64,000 nucleotides of DNA from Solirubrobacteraceae bacterium (GTDB lineage Bacteria; Actinomycetota; Thermoleophilia; Solirubrobacterales; Solirubrobacteraceae), in NCBI GenBank assembly GCA_017882455.1, contig JADGPL010000005.1, positions 62,001 through 126,000 of the forward strand. Reading direction: 5' to 3'. Position 1 is the stretch's first letter, and each line of letters opens with the position of its first letter. Made by a program: the position numbers and the translations under genes. This document shows, one piece after another, positions 8,269 through 16,319 of this stretch. The notes under the pieces were generated by a model. The model had not been told where the DNA came from, searched no databases, and was given only the letters and a program-made list of their open reading frames with translations.

Positions 8269-10088
8269 ATTCGAACCCCGCGGGAGGCGCCTCGCCACGG
8301 GAGCTGGATCCGACGCTGATGGCGGTGCTCGCGCACCGCTTCGAAGCGATCGTGCGCGAGATGACCAACACCCTGTTCCGGACGGGTCGCAGCTCGATCC
8401 TGAACATGGCGCGCGACTTCTCCTGCTCGATCATCACCGCCGACGATCAGCTGTTCGCGGCCGCCGAGGGGCTGCAGGTGCACGTGCTCGGCGCGGGCCT
8501 GCAGACGAGCTCGATGAGCAGGCTGCACCCGGACCTGCGCGAGGGCGACGCCTACCTGCACAACGATCCGATGCTCGGCAACACGCACACGGCCGACCAC
8601 ACGATCCTCGTGCCGGTGTTCTTCGGCGGCGAGCACGTCTTCACGGCCTCGGCCAAGGCCCACCAGGCCGACTGCGGCAACGCCGAGCCCTCCACCTACG
8701 TCACCTATGTCGAGGACGTCTACGCGGAGGGCGGCCTGGTGTTCCCGTGCGTGAAGGTCCAGGAGGACCACGAGGACGTCGAGGACGTGATCCGCATGTG
8801 CCGGCGGCGGATTCGCGTGCCGGAGGTCTGGTATGGCGACTACCTCGCCGCGCTCGGAGCCGCGCGCATCGGCGAGCGCCGGCTGCAGGGGGTCATCGCG
8901 CGTTACGGCGTGGAGACGATCCGAGCATTCGTCACGGCCTGGCTCGACTACTCCGAGCGCTGCATGGAGCAGGCGATCCGCAAGCTGCCCGCCAGACAGC
9001 TGCGGGCGCGCTCGCGCCACGACCCGATCCCGGGCCTGCCCGAGGGCGTGGAGGTGAACGTCACGATCGACGTGGATCCCGAGGCCGGGCGCGTCAGCTT
9101 CGATCTGCGCGAGAACCCCGACTGCATCCCGTTCGGCTTGAACGTCTCTGAGAGCTGCGCCCGCGGCGGCTGCATCATCGCCCTGCTCAACTGCCTCGAG
9201 GAGGACATCCCGCGCAACGCCGGCTCCTTCCGCAGGGTCGAGGTGCTGCTGCGCGAGGGCTCGATCATGGGCGGCCTGATCGAGCCGTACTCGGCCTCGG
9301 TGGCCACGACGAACGTGCTCAACCGCATGATCAACGCCGCCCAGAGCGCCTTCTGCCAGCTCGGCGAGGGCGAGGGCCTGGCCGAGGGCGCGGGGGCGAT
9401 GGGCGTCGGCTACGCGGTCTTCTCGGGCACCTACGGCAACGAGGATCCCTACGTGAGCGAGATGGTGATCGGCAACAACGGCGGTCCCGCCTCGCCCCAC
9501 TGCGATGGCTGGATCACGTATGCGATGCCCGACTGCTCCAAGACCATCTACATCGACAGCGTGGAGATGCTCGAGCGCACCTACCCGCTGCACTTCCGCT
9601 CGTTTCGCCTGCTCGCGGACTCGGGGGGCGCGGGGCGCCTGCGCGGCGGCCCGGCCTCCGAGGTCATCTACGGGCCGCGTGCCACGCCGCTGCGCGTCTT
9701 CTACCTCGCCGACTACGCCCGCTATCCCGCCCAAGGGGTTCGCGGCGGGCTCCCGGGTGCCTCGGCCTCGGCGAGCGTGATCGACGCCGACGGCAGCGAG
9801 CGCGAGGTCGAGCCGGTCGGCGACTCGCTGCTCGCGCCCGGGCAGTGGATTCGCGGGGTCGAGGCCGGCGGCGGCGGCTACGGCGACCCGCTGGAGCGCG
9901 ACCCCGAGGCCGTCCTGCGGGACGTGCTCGAGCGCTGGGTGAGCGCCCGGGCGGCCCTCGACGTGTACGGCGTGGTCCTCTCCGAGCACGGCCCGGGCGG
10001 CGGGCTGGCCGTTGACCTCGCGGGCACGCGCGAGCGTCGCGAGACGCTGGCAGGGGCGCGCGCCGCTGCGGGCGGCGGGGGATCCTGA
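8265..10088 (+). CDS. hyuB: Hydantoinase B/oxoprolinase family protein (HyuB), copy 2
   Basis: A 607-residue HyuB subunit translationally coupled to HyuA (ATGA overlap at 8265-8268). Family features are the N-terminal NTLFRTGRSSILNMARDFSC, the HNDPMLGNTHTADHT segment and the C-terminal VEAGGGGYGDP. With HyuA it should form an ATP-dependent ring-opening or carboxylating enzyme. It is the last gene of the ridA-hyuA-hyuB unit; the next gene has its own promoter at 10106-10135. Confidence 0.92.
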   Translation: MNSNPAGGASPRELDPTLMAVLAHRFEAIVREMTNTLFRTGRSSILNMARDFSCSIITADDQLFAAAEGLQVHVLGAGLQTSSMSRLHPDLREGDAYLHNDPMLGNTHTADHTILVPVFFGGEHVFTASAKAHQADCGNAEPSTYVTYVEDVYAEGGLVFPCVKVQEDHEDVEDVIRMCRRRIRVPEVWYGDYLAALGAARIGERRLQGVIARYGVETIRAFVTAWLDYSERCMEQAIRKLPARQLRARSRHDPIPGLPEGVEVNVTIDVDPEAGRVSFDLRENPDCIPFGLNVSESCARGGCIIALLNCLEEDIPRNAGSFRRVEVLLREGSIMGGLIEPYSASVATTNVLNRMINAAQSAFCQLGEGEGLAEGAGAMGVGYAVFSGTYGNEDPYVSEMVIGNNGGPASPHCDGWITYAMPDCSKTIYIDSVEMLERTYPLHFRSFRLLADSGGAGRLRGGPASEVIYGPRATPLRVFYLADYARYPAQGVRGGLPGASASASVIDADGSEREVEPVGDSLLAPGQWIRGVEAGGGGYGDPLERDPEAVLRDVLERWVSARAALDVYGVVLSEHGPGGGLAVDLAGTRERRETLAGARAAAGGGGS

Positions 10089-10105
10089 AGCCGATGGTGA
10101 ATCGC

Positions 10106-10155
10106 TTGCATCGCGAGGCACCCCTCCGGTATGCTGCATATCAACCAGTCGATAT
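10106..10155 (+). promoter_or_regulatory. Promoter with overlapping 18-bp operator before aminotransferase 1
   Basis: TTGCAT (10106-10111), an 18-bp spacer and TATGCT (10130-10135) form a promoter. Two bases further on is ATATCAACCAGTCGATAT (10138-10155), extended by GC on both sides to a 22-bp near-palindrome. The layout is the same as at 5643-5692: the operator sits where transcription should start, as expected for a repressor. Confidence 0.75.
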
Positions 10156-10215
10156 GCAAACGTCAAGCGGGTCGCCGGTGGCAGCGTCGGCCCGGCGGGG
10201 GGAGCTCTAGGCGCC

Positions 10216-11493
10216 GTGTCCGAGCACGATAAGACGGCCATCCATGAGGAGTATCTGAGGCTCACCCCGGGCTCGGCGAAGCTGATGGAGCGCGCGGCCA
10301 AGTCGATGCCGCGCGGGCTCACGCGCACGCTCAGCTCGTTTGCGCCCTACCCGGTGGTGTTCGAGCGCGGCCGCGGGGCGACGCTCGTGGACGTCGACGG
10401 CAACCGCTACATCGACCTCTTCAGCAACGGGATGAGCCTGATGCACGGTCACGCCTACGGACCGATCGAAGACGGGCTGCGCGCGGCGCTGCCCCGCGGC
10501 ACCGCCTGGCCGGGAACCTCCGACGCGCAGGTCGAGTTCGCCGAGCTCTTGTGCCGGCGGGTGCCAGCCGCGGAGCAGGTCCGCTTCGCCAACACGGGCA
10601 CCGAGGCCACGATGCTGGCTGTCAAACTCGCCCGCCACGTCACCCAGCGCCAGCTGATCATCAAGGCCTGGCACGGCTACCACGGCTCCTACGACGATCT
10701 CGAGGTCGGCCTGCAGGGCCAGGGAGAGGTGGCCGGCCGCGTCGCGCTGGCCACCTTCGGCGACCTCGACAGCTATGCCGCCGCGCTGGAGCGCCACGCC
10801 GGCGAGGTGGCCGCGATCATCGTCGAGCCGGTGCAGTACACGGGCGTGGTGACCCCGCCGCCGGAGGGCTTCCTGCCCGCGCTGCGCGAGCTCGCGCGCG
10901 AGGCCGGTGTGCTGTTCGTGCTGGACGACTGCCTCATGTTCCGCCTGGCCGAGGGCGGCTCGGCCGAGCGCTTTGGCCTGGACGCCGACATCACGTGTCT
11001 GGGCAAGTGGATCGGCGGCGGGCTGCCTGTCGGCGTGGTGGCCGGCTCGGCCGAGCTGATGAGCATCTTCGACCTCGACCCCGAGCGCCCGCTCTACCAT
11101 GGCGGATCCTTCAACGGCAACCTGCTGGGGATGATCGCGGGGACGATCGCCGTTCGCGATCTCACGGCGGCGGACATCGCGAGGATCGAAGGGCAGGGCG
11201 AGAAGCTGCGCGGCGAGCTGGCTGGCGCCTCGGAGACGACCGGCGTGCCGCTGCGCACGAGCGGCGTGGGCTCGGCCTTCGGCCTGTACGTGCTCGACGG
11301 AGCCGACGGCGAGATCGATTGGCCGGCGAGCAGGCTGCTGCACCTGGCCGCGGTCAACCGCGGCCTCTACTACGGGGTGGGCGGCGAGTTCGGCCTGTGC
11401 ACGGCCCTCACCGACCTCGAGATCGCCCAGGCCGGCGCTGCGCTGCGCTGCGCGCTGGCGGACGTGGCCGAGGCGGTGGTCGACCGTGTGTGA
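10216..11493 (+). CDS. Class III aminotransferase, glutamate-1-semialdehyde aminomutase-like, copy 1
   Basis: A 425-residue PLP enzyme of the HemL-like branch of class III aminotransferases. PLP lysine is Lys264 in CLGKWIGGG; VLDDCLM supplies the PLP-ring aspartate and HGGSFNGNLL is the typical phosphate-binding segment. It transfers or moves an amino group on a small amino acid or semialdehyde; it is not the chlorophyll/heme enzyme by context. The start GTG at 10216 matches where homology begins and follows a GGGGGGAG stretch. It is regulated by the operator at 10138 and is convergent with the isomerase-like gene ending at 11501. It is closely related to the aminotransferase at 12703. Confidence 0.88.
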   Translation: MSEHDKTAIHEEYLRLTPGSAKLMERAAKSMPRGLTRTLSSFAPYPVVFERGRGATLVDVDGNRYIDLFSNGMSLMHGHAYGPIEDGLRAALPRGTAWPGTSDAQVEFAELLCRRVPAAEQVRFANTGTEATMLAVKLARHVTQRQLIIKAWHGYHGSYDDLEVGLQGQGEVAGRVALATFGDLDSYAAALERHAGEVAAIIVEPVQYTGVVTPPPEGFLPALRELAREAGVLFVLDDCLMFRLAEGGSAERFGLDADITCLGKWIGGGLPVGVVAGSAELMSIFDLDPERPLYHGGSFNGNLLGMIAGTIAVRDLTAADIARIEGQGEKLRGELAGASETTGVPLRTSGVGSAFGLYVLDGADGEIDWPASRLLHLAAVNRGLYYGVGGEFGLCTALTDLEIAQAGAALRCALADVAEAVVDRV

Positions 11494-11500
11494 GCTTCAT

Positions 11501-12298
11501 CTACAGGAGTACCGGGTATCGCTCCTCTCGAAGGAGCTCCAGTGAGCTCTCAGTTGTGCCGCGGGGCGCGTACTCCAACCCGACTGATCCCCTATAGCCG
11601 CTTGCGCCGAGGGACTCGAGTATGCGCGGCACGTCGAGCTCCCCGCTGCCCGGCCGGCCGCGTCCGGGGCAGTCGGAGAGCTGCACGTGGCCGATGAGCG
11701 CGCCACAGCGCTCGATCGCGGACATCGGATCTTCGCCGCTGCGCGCCACGTGATAGACGTCGAGCAGCACCCCGAGCGCATCTGAGCCGCACTGCTCGAT
11801 CAGCTCGATCGCGTGCCGCGGGGTCGGAGCCAGATAGCCGGGGTTCTCGATCGAGTTGATCGGCTCCACGAGGATGCGCAGCCCGCGGGCTGCGGCCTCG
11901 GGTGCGAATGAGCTCAGCGCCTCCGCCACCGCGCGCCTCTGGGCCGCAGGGCTCGTGCCTGCCAGCTCCCTGCCCACGAGCAGGTTGAGGTTGGGAGCGC
12001 CGACGCGCTGCGCCAGCTCGGCGGCTGCGAGGAACGCGCGCTCGGCCTCCTCGCGGCGGGCCGGGTCGTTGAGGAAGCCGCGCTCCCCTGCGTCGGCGTC
12101 GCCCGCGTCGCAGTTGAGCAGGACGACCTCCATGCCCTCGGCGGCCAGCGCCCGTGCCAGGCCGTCGCGCTCGTCGTCGTCGGGAGGCCAGGCCGTTTCG
12201 ATGCGGTGAAAGCCCGCGCGGCGGGCCGCGCCCACCCGCTCGAGATAGGGGAGCTCGCCGAACAGCCAGGAGATGTGAGCCGACCAGGTGAGGCTCAA
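11501..12298 (-). CDS. Hydroxypyruvate isomerase-like TIM-barrel protein
   Basis: A 265-residue xylose-isomerase-like TIM barrel of the Hyi/OtnI group, which isomerises hydroxypyruvate or 2-oxo-tetronates using a divalent metal. Visible family features are the GERG motif, the metal-ligand strands EPIN and DVYH, and the final GSGELD region. The start is taken as TTG at 12298, one base after the RidA stop and behind an AGGAG; a longer ATG reading would overlap RidA by 50 bases. It is the third gene of the operon aminotransferase-RidA-isomerase. Its product may feed a two- or three-carbon intermediate into central metabolism. Confidence 0.78.
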   Translation of the reverse strand: MSLTWSAHISWLFGELPYLERVGAARRAGFHRIETAWPPDDDERDGLARALAAEGMEVVLLNCDAGDADAGERGFLNDPARREEAERAFLAAAELAQRVGAPNLNLLVGRELAGTSPAAQRRAVAEALSSFAPEAAARGLRILVEPINSIENPGYLAPTPRHAIELIEQCGSDALGVLLDVYHVARSGEDPMSAIERCGALIGHVQLSDCPGRGRPGSGELDVPRILESLGASGYRGSVGLEYAPRGTTESSLELLREERYPVLL

Positions 12299-12299
12299 C

Positions 12300-12686
12300 T
12301 CACTCCTGCGCCGCCACGAACGCGACGGCCTCGACCTCCACGCGCGCATCGGCCACCAGACCGGCCACCTGCACGGTGGCGCTGCTGGGGGGGTTGCCCG
12401 CGAAGGCGTTGCCGCGCGCGACGTCGTAGTCGGGGTAGTGATCGGTGCTGGTCACGTAGCCGGTGATCTTGACCACGTCGCTCATCTGCGCGCCGGCCTT
12501 CTCCAGCGAGAGGGCGATGCGCGCGAAGCACTGCTCGGCCTCGGCGGCGAAGGTGTCGTTGACCATCTGGCCATCCTCGTCGGCGCCGATCTGGCCCGAC
12601 ACGTAGATCCAGCGACCCGGGCCGCTGAAGCTGATGGAGTCGCAGAACGTGGTTCCCCACGGACTTGGTACGCGCTGCCTGTCCAT
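12300..12686 (-). CDS. RidA/YjgF family protein, copy 2
   Basis: A 128-residue Rid-family protein. The C-terminal SSATVQVAGLVADARVEVEAVAFV aligns with copy 1 at 5729, and like copy 1 it has serine where the imine-deaminating arginine of classic RidA would be. It starts with ATG after a GGGAGCGG sequence, 16 bp downstream of the aminotransferase stop, and is followed at once by the isomerase-like gene. It probably accompanies the aminotransferase by acting on an enamine/imine or other unstable intermediate. Confidence 0.9.
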   Translation of the reverse strand: MDRQRVPSPWGTTFCDSISFSGPGRWIYVSGQIGADEDGQMVNDTFAAEAEQCFARIALSLEKAGAQMSDVVKITGYVTSTDHYPDYDVARGNAFAGNPPSSATVQVAGLVADARVEVEAVAFVAAQE

Positions 12687-12702
12687 TGCCGCTCCCTTCC
12701 TC

Positions 12703-14007
12703 TCATTCGATTGTGCACAGCCGGGACACGTCCTGCAGCGCCCGGATCAGACCCTCGTGGGCGCTGTCCAGCGCCTTGCCCGCGGTGACGCTCGACAGCG
12801 CGATCTCGCCGCCGGGACCCATCAAGACCCCGTGGGTGAGGGCAGCGAGGTGCAGCAGCTGCGTGGGCTCGCCGGCGTTGAAGGTGTTGCCGTCATGGCG
12901 CTCGAGCGTGTCGGTCACGTACGCCCCGAGCACCGATCCGTCGCCGACGACGCTCAGGGGCAGTCCGAGCGCATCGGCCTCAGCGACCAGGGCGGCTCGC
13001 AGGCTCCCCGCGCGGGCGTCCATCGCGGTGATCGTCTCGGCGGTGAAGTGCTCGAGGCTGACGCGTCCGGCCACGCTCGAGAGCAGGTTCCCGTTGAAGG
13101 AGCCTCCGTGATAGAGCGGCTCGGGCCGGTGCGGGTCGAGCACCTCCATGATCTCCGAGCGCCCGCCGAGCACGCCCATCGGCAGCCCCCCGCCGATGAA
13201 CTTGCCGAGGAAGGTCAGGTCCGGATCGAGTGAGTAGCGCTCGGCCGAGCCCCCGTAGGCGAGGCGCAGCATCAGGCAGTCGTCGAGCACGAACAGAGCG
13301 CCGGCGCGCCTGGCCGCCTCCTGCACGCGCTGAAGGAAGCCGGGCGGCGCGGTCGTCACGAGGCCGCTGAACATCAGCGGCTCGAGCACCACCGCGGCGA
13401 TCTCATCGCCGTGCTCGGCGAGCTTGCGCTCGAACGCCTCGGCGTCGCCGAACGGCGCGAGGTACACGCGCCCGGGGATCTCGGGGCGGTCGTAGAGGCC
13501 GACCTCGAGATCGTCGAAGGAGCCGTGGAAGCCGTCGATCGCCTTCAGGACCGCCTGGCGTCCGGTGAAGGCGCGGGCGACTTTCATGGCCAGCATCCCG
13601 GACTCCGTGCCCGAGTTGGTGAAGCGCACGCGCTCGAACACCTCGATCCGCTCGCACAGCAGCTGGGCAAAGTCGATCTGCTCCTCGGAGGCCACCAACC
13701 AGCCGGAGCCACGCTCCACGGCCGCCTTCAGAGCCGCCACCACGGGGGGGAAGGCGTGGCCGTGGATCAGGCTGAGGCCGTTGTTGACCAGGTCCACGTA
13801 GCGGTTGCCGTCGAGGTCGAAGAGGTAGGGCCCCTCGCCGCGCGCCCCCACGATCGGGTAGGGGCGATGGTATCCCCACCCCCGCGTGATGCCTCGCACC
13901 ATGTAGCGCCGCGCTCGCTCCATCGCCTGCTCTGAGCGCGGAGTGCGACGGCGGTAGATCTCCTCGAGGCCGGCGCGAGCGTCGGCTCGTGGGATGACGC
14001 TGGTCAT
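12703..14007 (-). CDS. Class III aminotransferase, glutamate-1-semialdehyde aminomutase-like, copy 2
   Basis: A 434-residue PLP enzyme, paralog of the one at 10216. PLP lysine is Lys269 in FLGKFIGGG; VLDDCLML and YHGGSFNGNLL are conserved between the two copies. I chose the ATG at 14007 (MTSVIPRADARAG) because an upstream extension would cross the operator-like element at 14031-14060. It heads an operon with ridA copy 2 and the isomerase-like gene and is divergent from the XRE-cupin regulator. Substrate unknown; it probably works with the Hyu enzymes and Rid proteins in the same pathway. Confidence 0.88.
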   Translation of the reverse strand: MTSVIPRADARAGLEEIYRRRTPRSEQAMERARRYMVRGITRGWGYHRPYPIVGARGEGPYLFDLDGNRYVDLVNNGLSLIHGHAFPPVVAALKAAVERGSGWLVASEEQIDFAQLLCERIEVFERVRFTNSGTESGMLAMKVARAFTGRQAVLKAIDGFHGSFDDLEVGLYDRPEIPGRVYLAPFGDAEAFERKLAEHGDEIAAVVLEPLMFSGLVTTAPPGFLQRVQEAARRAGALFVLDDCLMLRLAYGGSAERYSLDPDLTFLGKFIGGGLPMGVLGGRSEIMEVLDPHRPEPLYHGGSFNGNLLSSVAGRVSLEHFTAETITAMDARAGSLRAALVAEADALGLPLSVVGDGSVLGAYVTDTLERHDGNTFNAGEPTQLLHLAALTHGVLMGPGGEIALSSVTAGKALDSAHEGLIRALQDVSRLCTIE

Positions 14008-14030
14008 CCTCTTCGACCCTTTAGAACAGC

Positions 14031-14060
14031 GTTCGATATCTTGGCCACGCGACCGATTTA
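14031..14060 (-). promoter_or_regulatory. Long operator-like element (type B) before aminotransferase 2
   Basis: A 30-bp element starting GTTCGATAT and containing GGCC and GACCGAT, matching 4281-4310 at 22 of 30 positions. On the minus strand it immediately follows a -10-like TAGGCT, the same placement as the 18-bp sites at 5675, 10138 and 20500. It lies between two divergent starts (14007 minus, 14117 plus) and could control both. Confidence 0.6.
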
Positions 14061-14116
14061 GCCTACCACCAGGAGCGAGCTGCTTGCGCATGCATCCGTG
14101 CGGTACAAATAGCGCC

Positions 14117-14701
14117 GTGCCGGGGGCCGTTCAACCGATCGCCCGCAACCTGCGTCGCTGGAGGATGACCCGCGAGATGACGCTGTCCGCCCTGGCCGAA
14201 CAGGCGGGCGTGGCCAAGTCCACGGTCTCCCTGATCGAGCGCGGGCAGGGCAACCCGTCTATCGACACCGTGTGGGCGCTCGCGGCCGCGCTGGGTGTCC
14301 CCTTCGCGAGCCTGTTCCACGACGAACCGCCCGCCCACGACGTGACCGTGGTGCGCGCCGACGATGCCTCGCTCGTCGCCATCGACCAGGCCGGGCTGGA
14401 GACGGACGGCCTCATCATCCGCCACCTGCTCACCCGCACCGGCGGCGCTCTGATCGAGATCTACACGCTGACCCTCGACGAGGGCGCCGTCCGCCACGCC
14501 GGAGCCCACGTGGCCGGCCTGTTCGAGCACCTCACGATCGTGGCCGGGACCGTGGAGATCTCCACCGATGCCTTCACCGAGGTCGTCAGCGAGGGCGACC
14601 TGATCAGCTTCCGCGCCGATCGCCCCCACACCTACCGGGTGATCGAGGGGCCCGTGCGCTTCGTCTCAGTGCACGAATACCCGAAGGACAGCTCGAGCTG
14701 A
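14117..14701 (+). CDS. XRE family regulator with C-terminal cupin domain
   Basis: A 194-residue regulator. The XRE helix-turn-helix covers about residues 8-62 (LSALAEQAGVAKSTVSLIERGQ is the recognition region). A cupin-2 sensor domain fills the C-terminal half (HVAGLFEHLTIVAGTVEI, then GDLISFRADRPHTY). Such proteins often control amino-acid or polyamine catabolism. Start choice: GTG at 14117 lies 6 bases after ACAAAT/TACAAA, fitting a leaderless transcript; an ATG at 14090 would add nine residues. It is divergent from the aminotransferase operon and is a second candidate regulator for the shared operators. Confidence 0.88.
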   Translation: MPGAVQPIARNLRRWRMTREMTLSALAEQAGVAKSTVSLIERGQGNPSIDTVWALAAALGVPFASLFHDEPPAHDVTVVRADDASLVAIDQAGLETDGLIIRHLLTRTGGALIEIYTLTLDEGAVRHAGAHVAGLFEHLTIVAGTVEISTDAFTEVVSEGDLISFRADRPHTYRVIEGPVRFVSVHEYPKDSSS

Positions 14702-14756
14702 GCCACGCAAGCCGGCCAGGCGCCCATGGGAAGCTCTGGCTCAAGCCCTCATAGGA

Positions 14757-14828
14757 GACAACGCCGCATGCGGCGTTGTCCGGGGCCGCACATGTGCGGC
14801 CCCGCCGGTCGGCGCATGCGCCGACCGG
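14757..14828. terminator. Three abutting perfect 24-bp palindromes between convergent genes
   Basis: Three perfect palindromes of exactly 24 bp follow one another without a gap: 14757-14780, 14781-14804 and 14805-14828. Each has different 10-bp arms (GACAACGCCG, CGGGGCCGCA, CCGGTCGGCG) around the same CATG centre, so each folds as a 10-bp stem with a CATG loop. The array lies 55 bp after the XRE-cupin stop and 6 bp beyond the GST-like gene stop on the other strand. A bidirectional transcription terminator is the simplest reading, although there is no T-tract. The regularity is unusual. Confidence 0.65.
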
Positions 14829-14834
14829 AACAGC

Positions 14835-15125
14835 TCATGAGACATCCATAACCGGCGTATCTGGGGCTTGCTGCGCGGCCCACGCGGCGATGTTCTCGGA
14901 CTCGTCGATGACCGTGCCGTCCTCGAGCACGAGCGTCGGGACCTTGTAGTTGCCCGTCAAATCCTTGATCGCTCGCCGCCCGCTGAAGAAGCGGTCGGTG
15001 CCGTAGCAACCGTAGGTCCGTATGACGTTCGGTCGATGCCCCGCGGCGGTGAGCGCTCGGTAGGCCCTCGCGCAGGGGTGATGCTTGACCGGACCGAGCG
15101 TGCCGTAGCAGACGTAGAGATCCAT
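14835..15125 (-). CDS. Glutathione S-transferase N-terminal (thioredoxin-fold) domain protein
   Basis: A 96-residue single-domain thioredoxin-fold protein resembling GST_N/glutaredoxin-like proteins of actinobacteria. The N-terminus MDLYVCYGTLGPVKHHPC has two cysteines, with further cysteine in TYGCYG. The VPTLVLEDGTVIDESENI segment is the cis-Pro and glutathione-contact strand of GSTs. The ATG at 15125 begins the homologous region. It is the last gene of the six-gene flavoprotein operon and ends just before the palindrome array. A thiol-dependent redox role is likely; the substrate is unknown. Confidence 0.75.
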   Translation of the reverse strand: MDLYVCYGTLGPVKHHPCARAYRALTAAGHRPNVIRTYGCYGTDRFFSGRRAIKDLTGNYKVPTLVLEDGTVIDESENIAAWAAQQAPDTPVMDVS

Positions 15126-15151
15126 CCTTGCGAATCCTATGCCTCCAGGAA

Positions 15152-16309
15152 CTAGTAGGACCGAGGCAACCCCAGCACGTGCTGCCCCACGTAGGCCTGG
15201 ACCAGGTTGTTGTTGACGGGGGCGGTCTTGTACAGGCGGGTCTCGCGGAACTTGCGCTCGATGTCGTACTCCTGGGCGAAGCCGAAGCCCCCGTGGGTGT
15301 CGAGCGCCGCGTTGGCGGCCTCCCAGGAGGCCTCCGAGGCGAGGTACTTGGCCATGTTCGCCTCCGCTCCAGCCGGCAGCCCCTGGTCGTAGAGCCATGC
15401 GGCCTTCCAGCGCACGAGGTCGGCCGCGCTCATCGCCATGTGGGCGCGGGCGAGCGGGAACTGGACACCCTGGTTGGCGCCGATCGGGCGGCCGAAGACG
15501 ACCCGCTCGTTGGCGTAGGCGACGGCGCGGTCGAGGAAGAAACGGCAGTCACCGATGCACTCGGCCGCGATCAGGATGCGCTCGGCGTTCATGCCGTCGA
15601 GGATGTAGCCGAAGCCCTCGCCCTCCTCGCCGATCAGAGCCTCGGCGGGCAGCTCGAGGTCCTCGAAGAAGACCTCCGTGGTGGCGTGGTTCATCATCGT
15701 CTTGATCGGGCTGATCGTCAGCTCCGCGCCGCGATCGCGCATGTCCAGGAGGAACACCGACAGGCCCCCCGTGCGCTTCTCGAGCTGCTCGATCGGGGTC
15801 GTGCGGGCGAGCAGCACCATCAGGTCGGAGTGCTCGGCGCGCGAGGTCCAGATCTTCTGCCCGTTGACCACGTACCCGTCGGCCGTGCGCTCGGCCCGGG
15901 TGGTGATCTGCGTGGTGTCCGAGCCGGCGCCCGGCTCGGTCACGGCGAAGGCCTGCAGACGCAGCTCGCCGGCGGCGATCCGCGGCAGGTAGGAGCGCTT
16001 CTGTGCCTCTGAGCCGTGGCGCAGCAGGGTGCCCATCGTGTACATCTGCGCGTGACACGCCCCCGCGTTGGCCCCCGACGCGCAGATCTCCTCGAGGATC
16101 ACGCTGGCCGTGGCCAGCGGCAGGCCCGATCCGCCATGCTCCTCGGGGATCAGCGCCGCCAGCCAACCCTGATCGGTGAGCGCCGCCACGAACTCGCTCG
16201 GATAGCGATCCGGCTCGAGACCTCGCCAGTACTCGCCCGGAAAGCGCTCGCACAGCGCCCGCACCGCATCACGGATGGCGCGTGAGTCCTGCGGCTCGGT
16301 GAAGTCCAT
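15152..16309 (-). CDS. Acyl-CoA dehydrogenase
   Basis: A 385-residue FAD-dependent acyl-CoA dehydrogenase with the signature AFAVTEPGAGSDTTQITTRAE and the C-terminal ALDTHGGFGFAQEYDIER. It passes electrons to ETF, whose two subunits are encoded directly upstream. The usual EGT catalytic-glutamate motif near the C-terminus is replaced by KTAPVNNN, so the base is probably elsewhere, as in isovaleryl-CoA-type enzymes. The ATG at 16309 is preceded by GAGGAGA. It takes part in oxidation of an acyl-CoA formed in the catabolic pathway. Confidence 0.9.
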   Translation of the reverse strand: MDFTEPQDSRAIRDAVRALCERFPGEYWRGLEPDRYPSEFVAALTDQGWLAALIPEEHGGSGLPLATASVILEEICASGANAGACHAQMYTMGTLLRHGSEAQKRSYLPRIAAGELRLQAFAVTEPGAGSDTTQITTRAERTADGYVVNGQKIWTSRAEHSDLMVLLARTTPIEQLEKRTGGLSVFLLDMRDRGAELTISPIKTMMNHATTEVFFEDLELPAEALIGEEGEGFGYILDGMNAERILIAAECIGDCRFFLDRAVAYANERVVFGRPIGANQGVQFPLARAHMAMSAADLVRWKAAWLYDQGLPAGAEANMAKYLASEASWEAANAALDTHGGFGFAQEYDIERKFRETRLYKTAPVNNNLVQAYVGQHVLGLPRSY

Positions 16310-16319
16310 CGGGTCTCCT

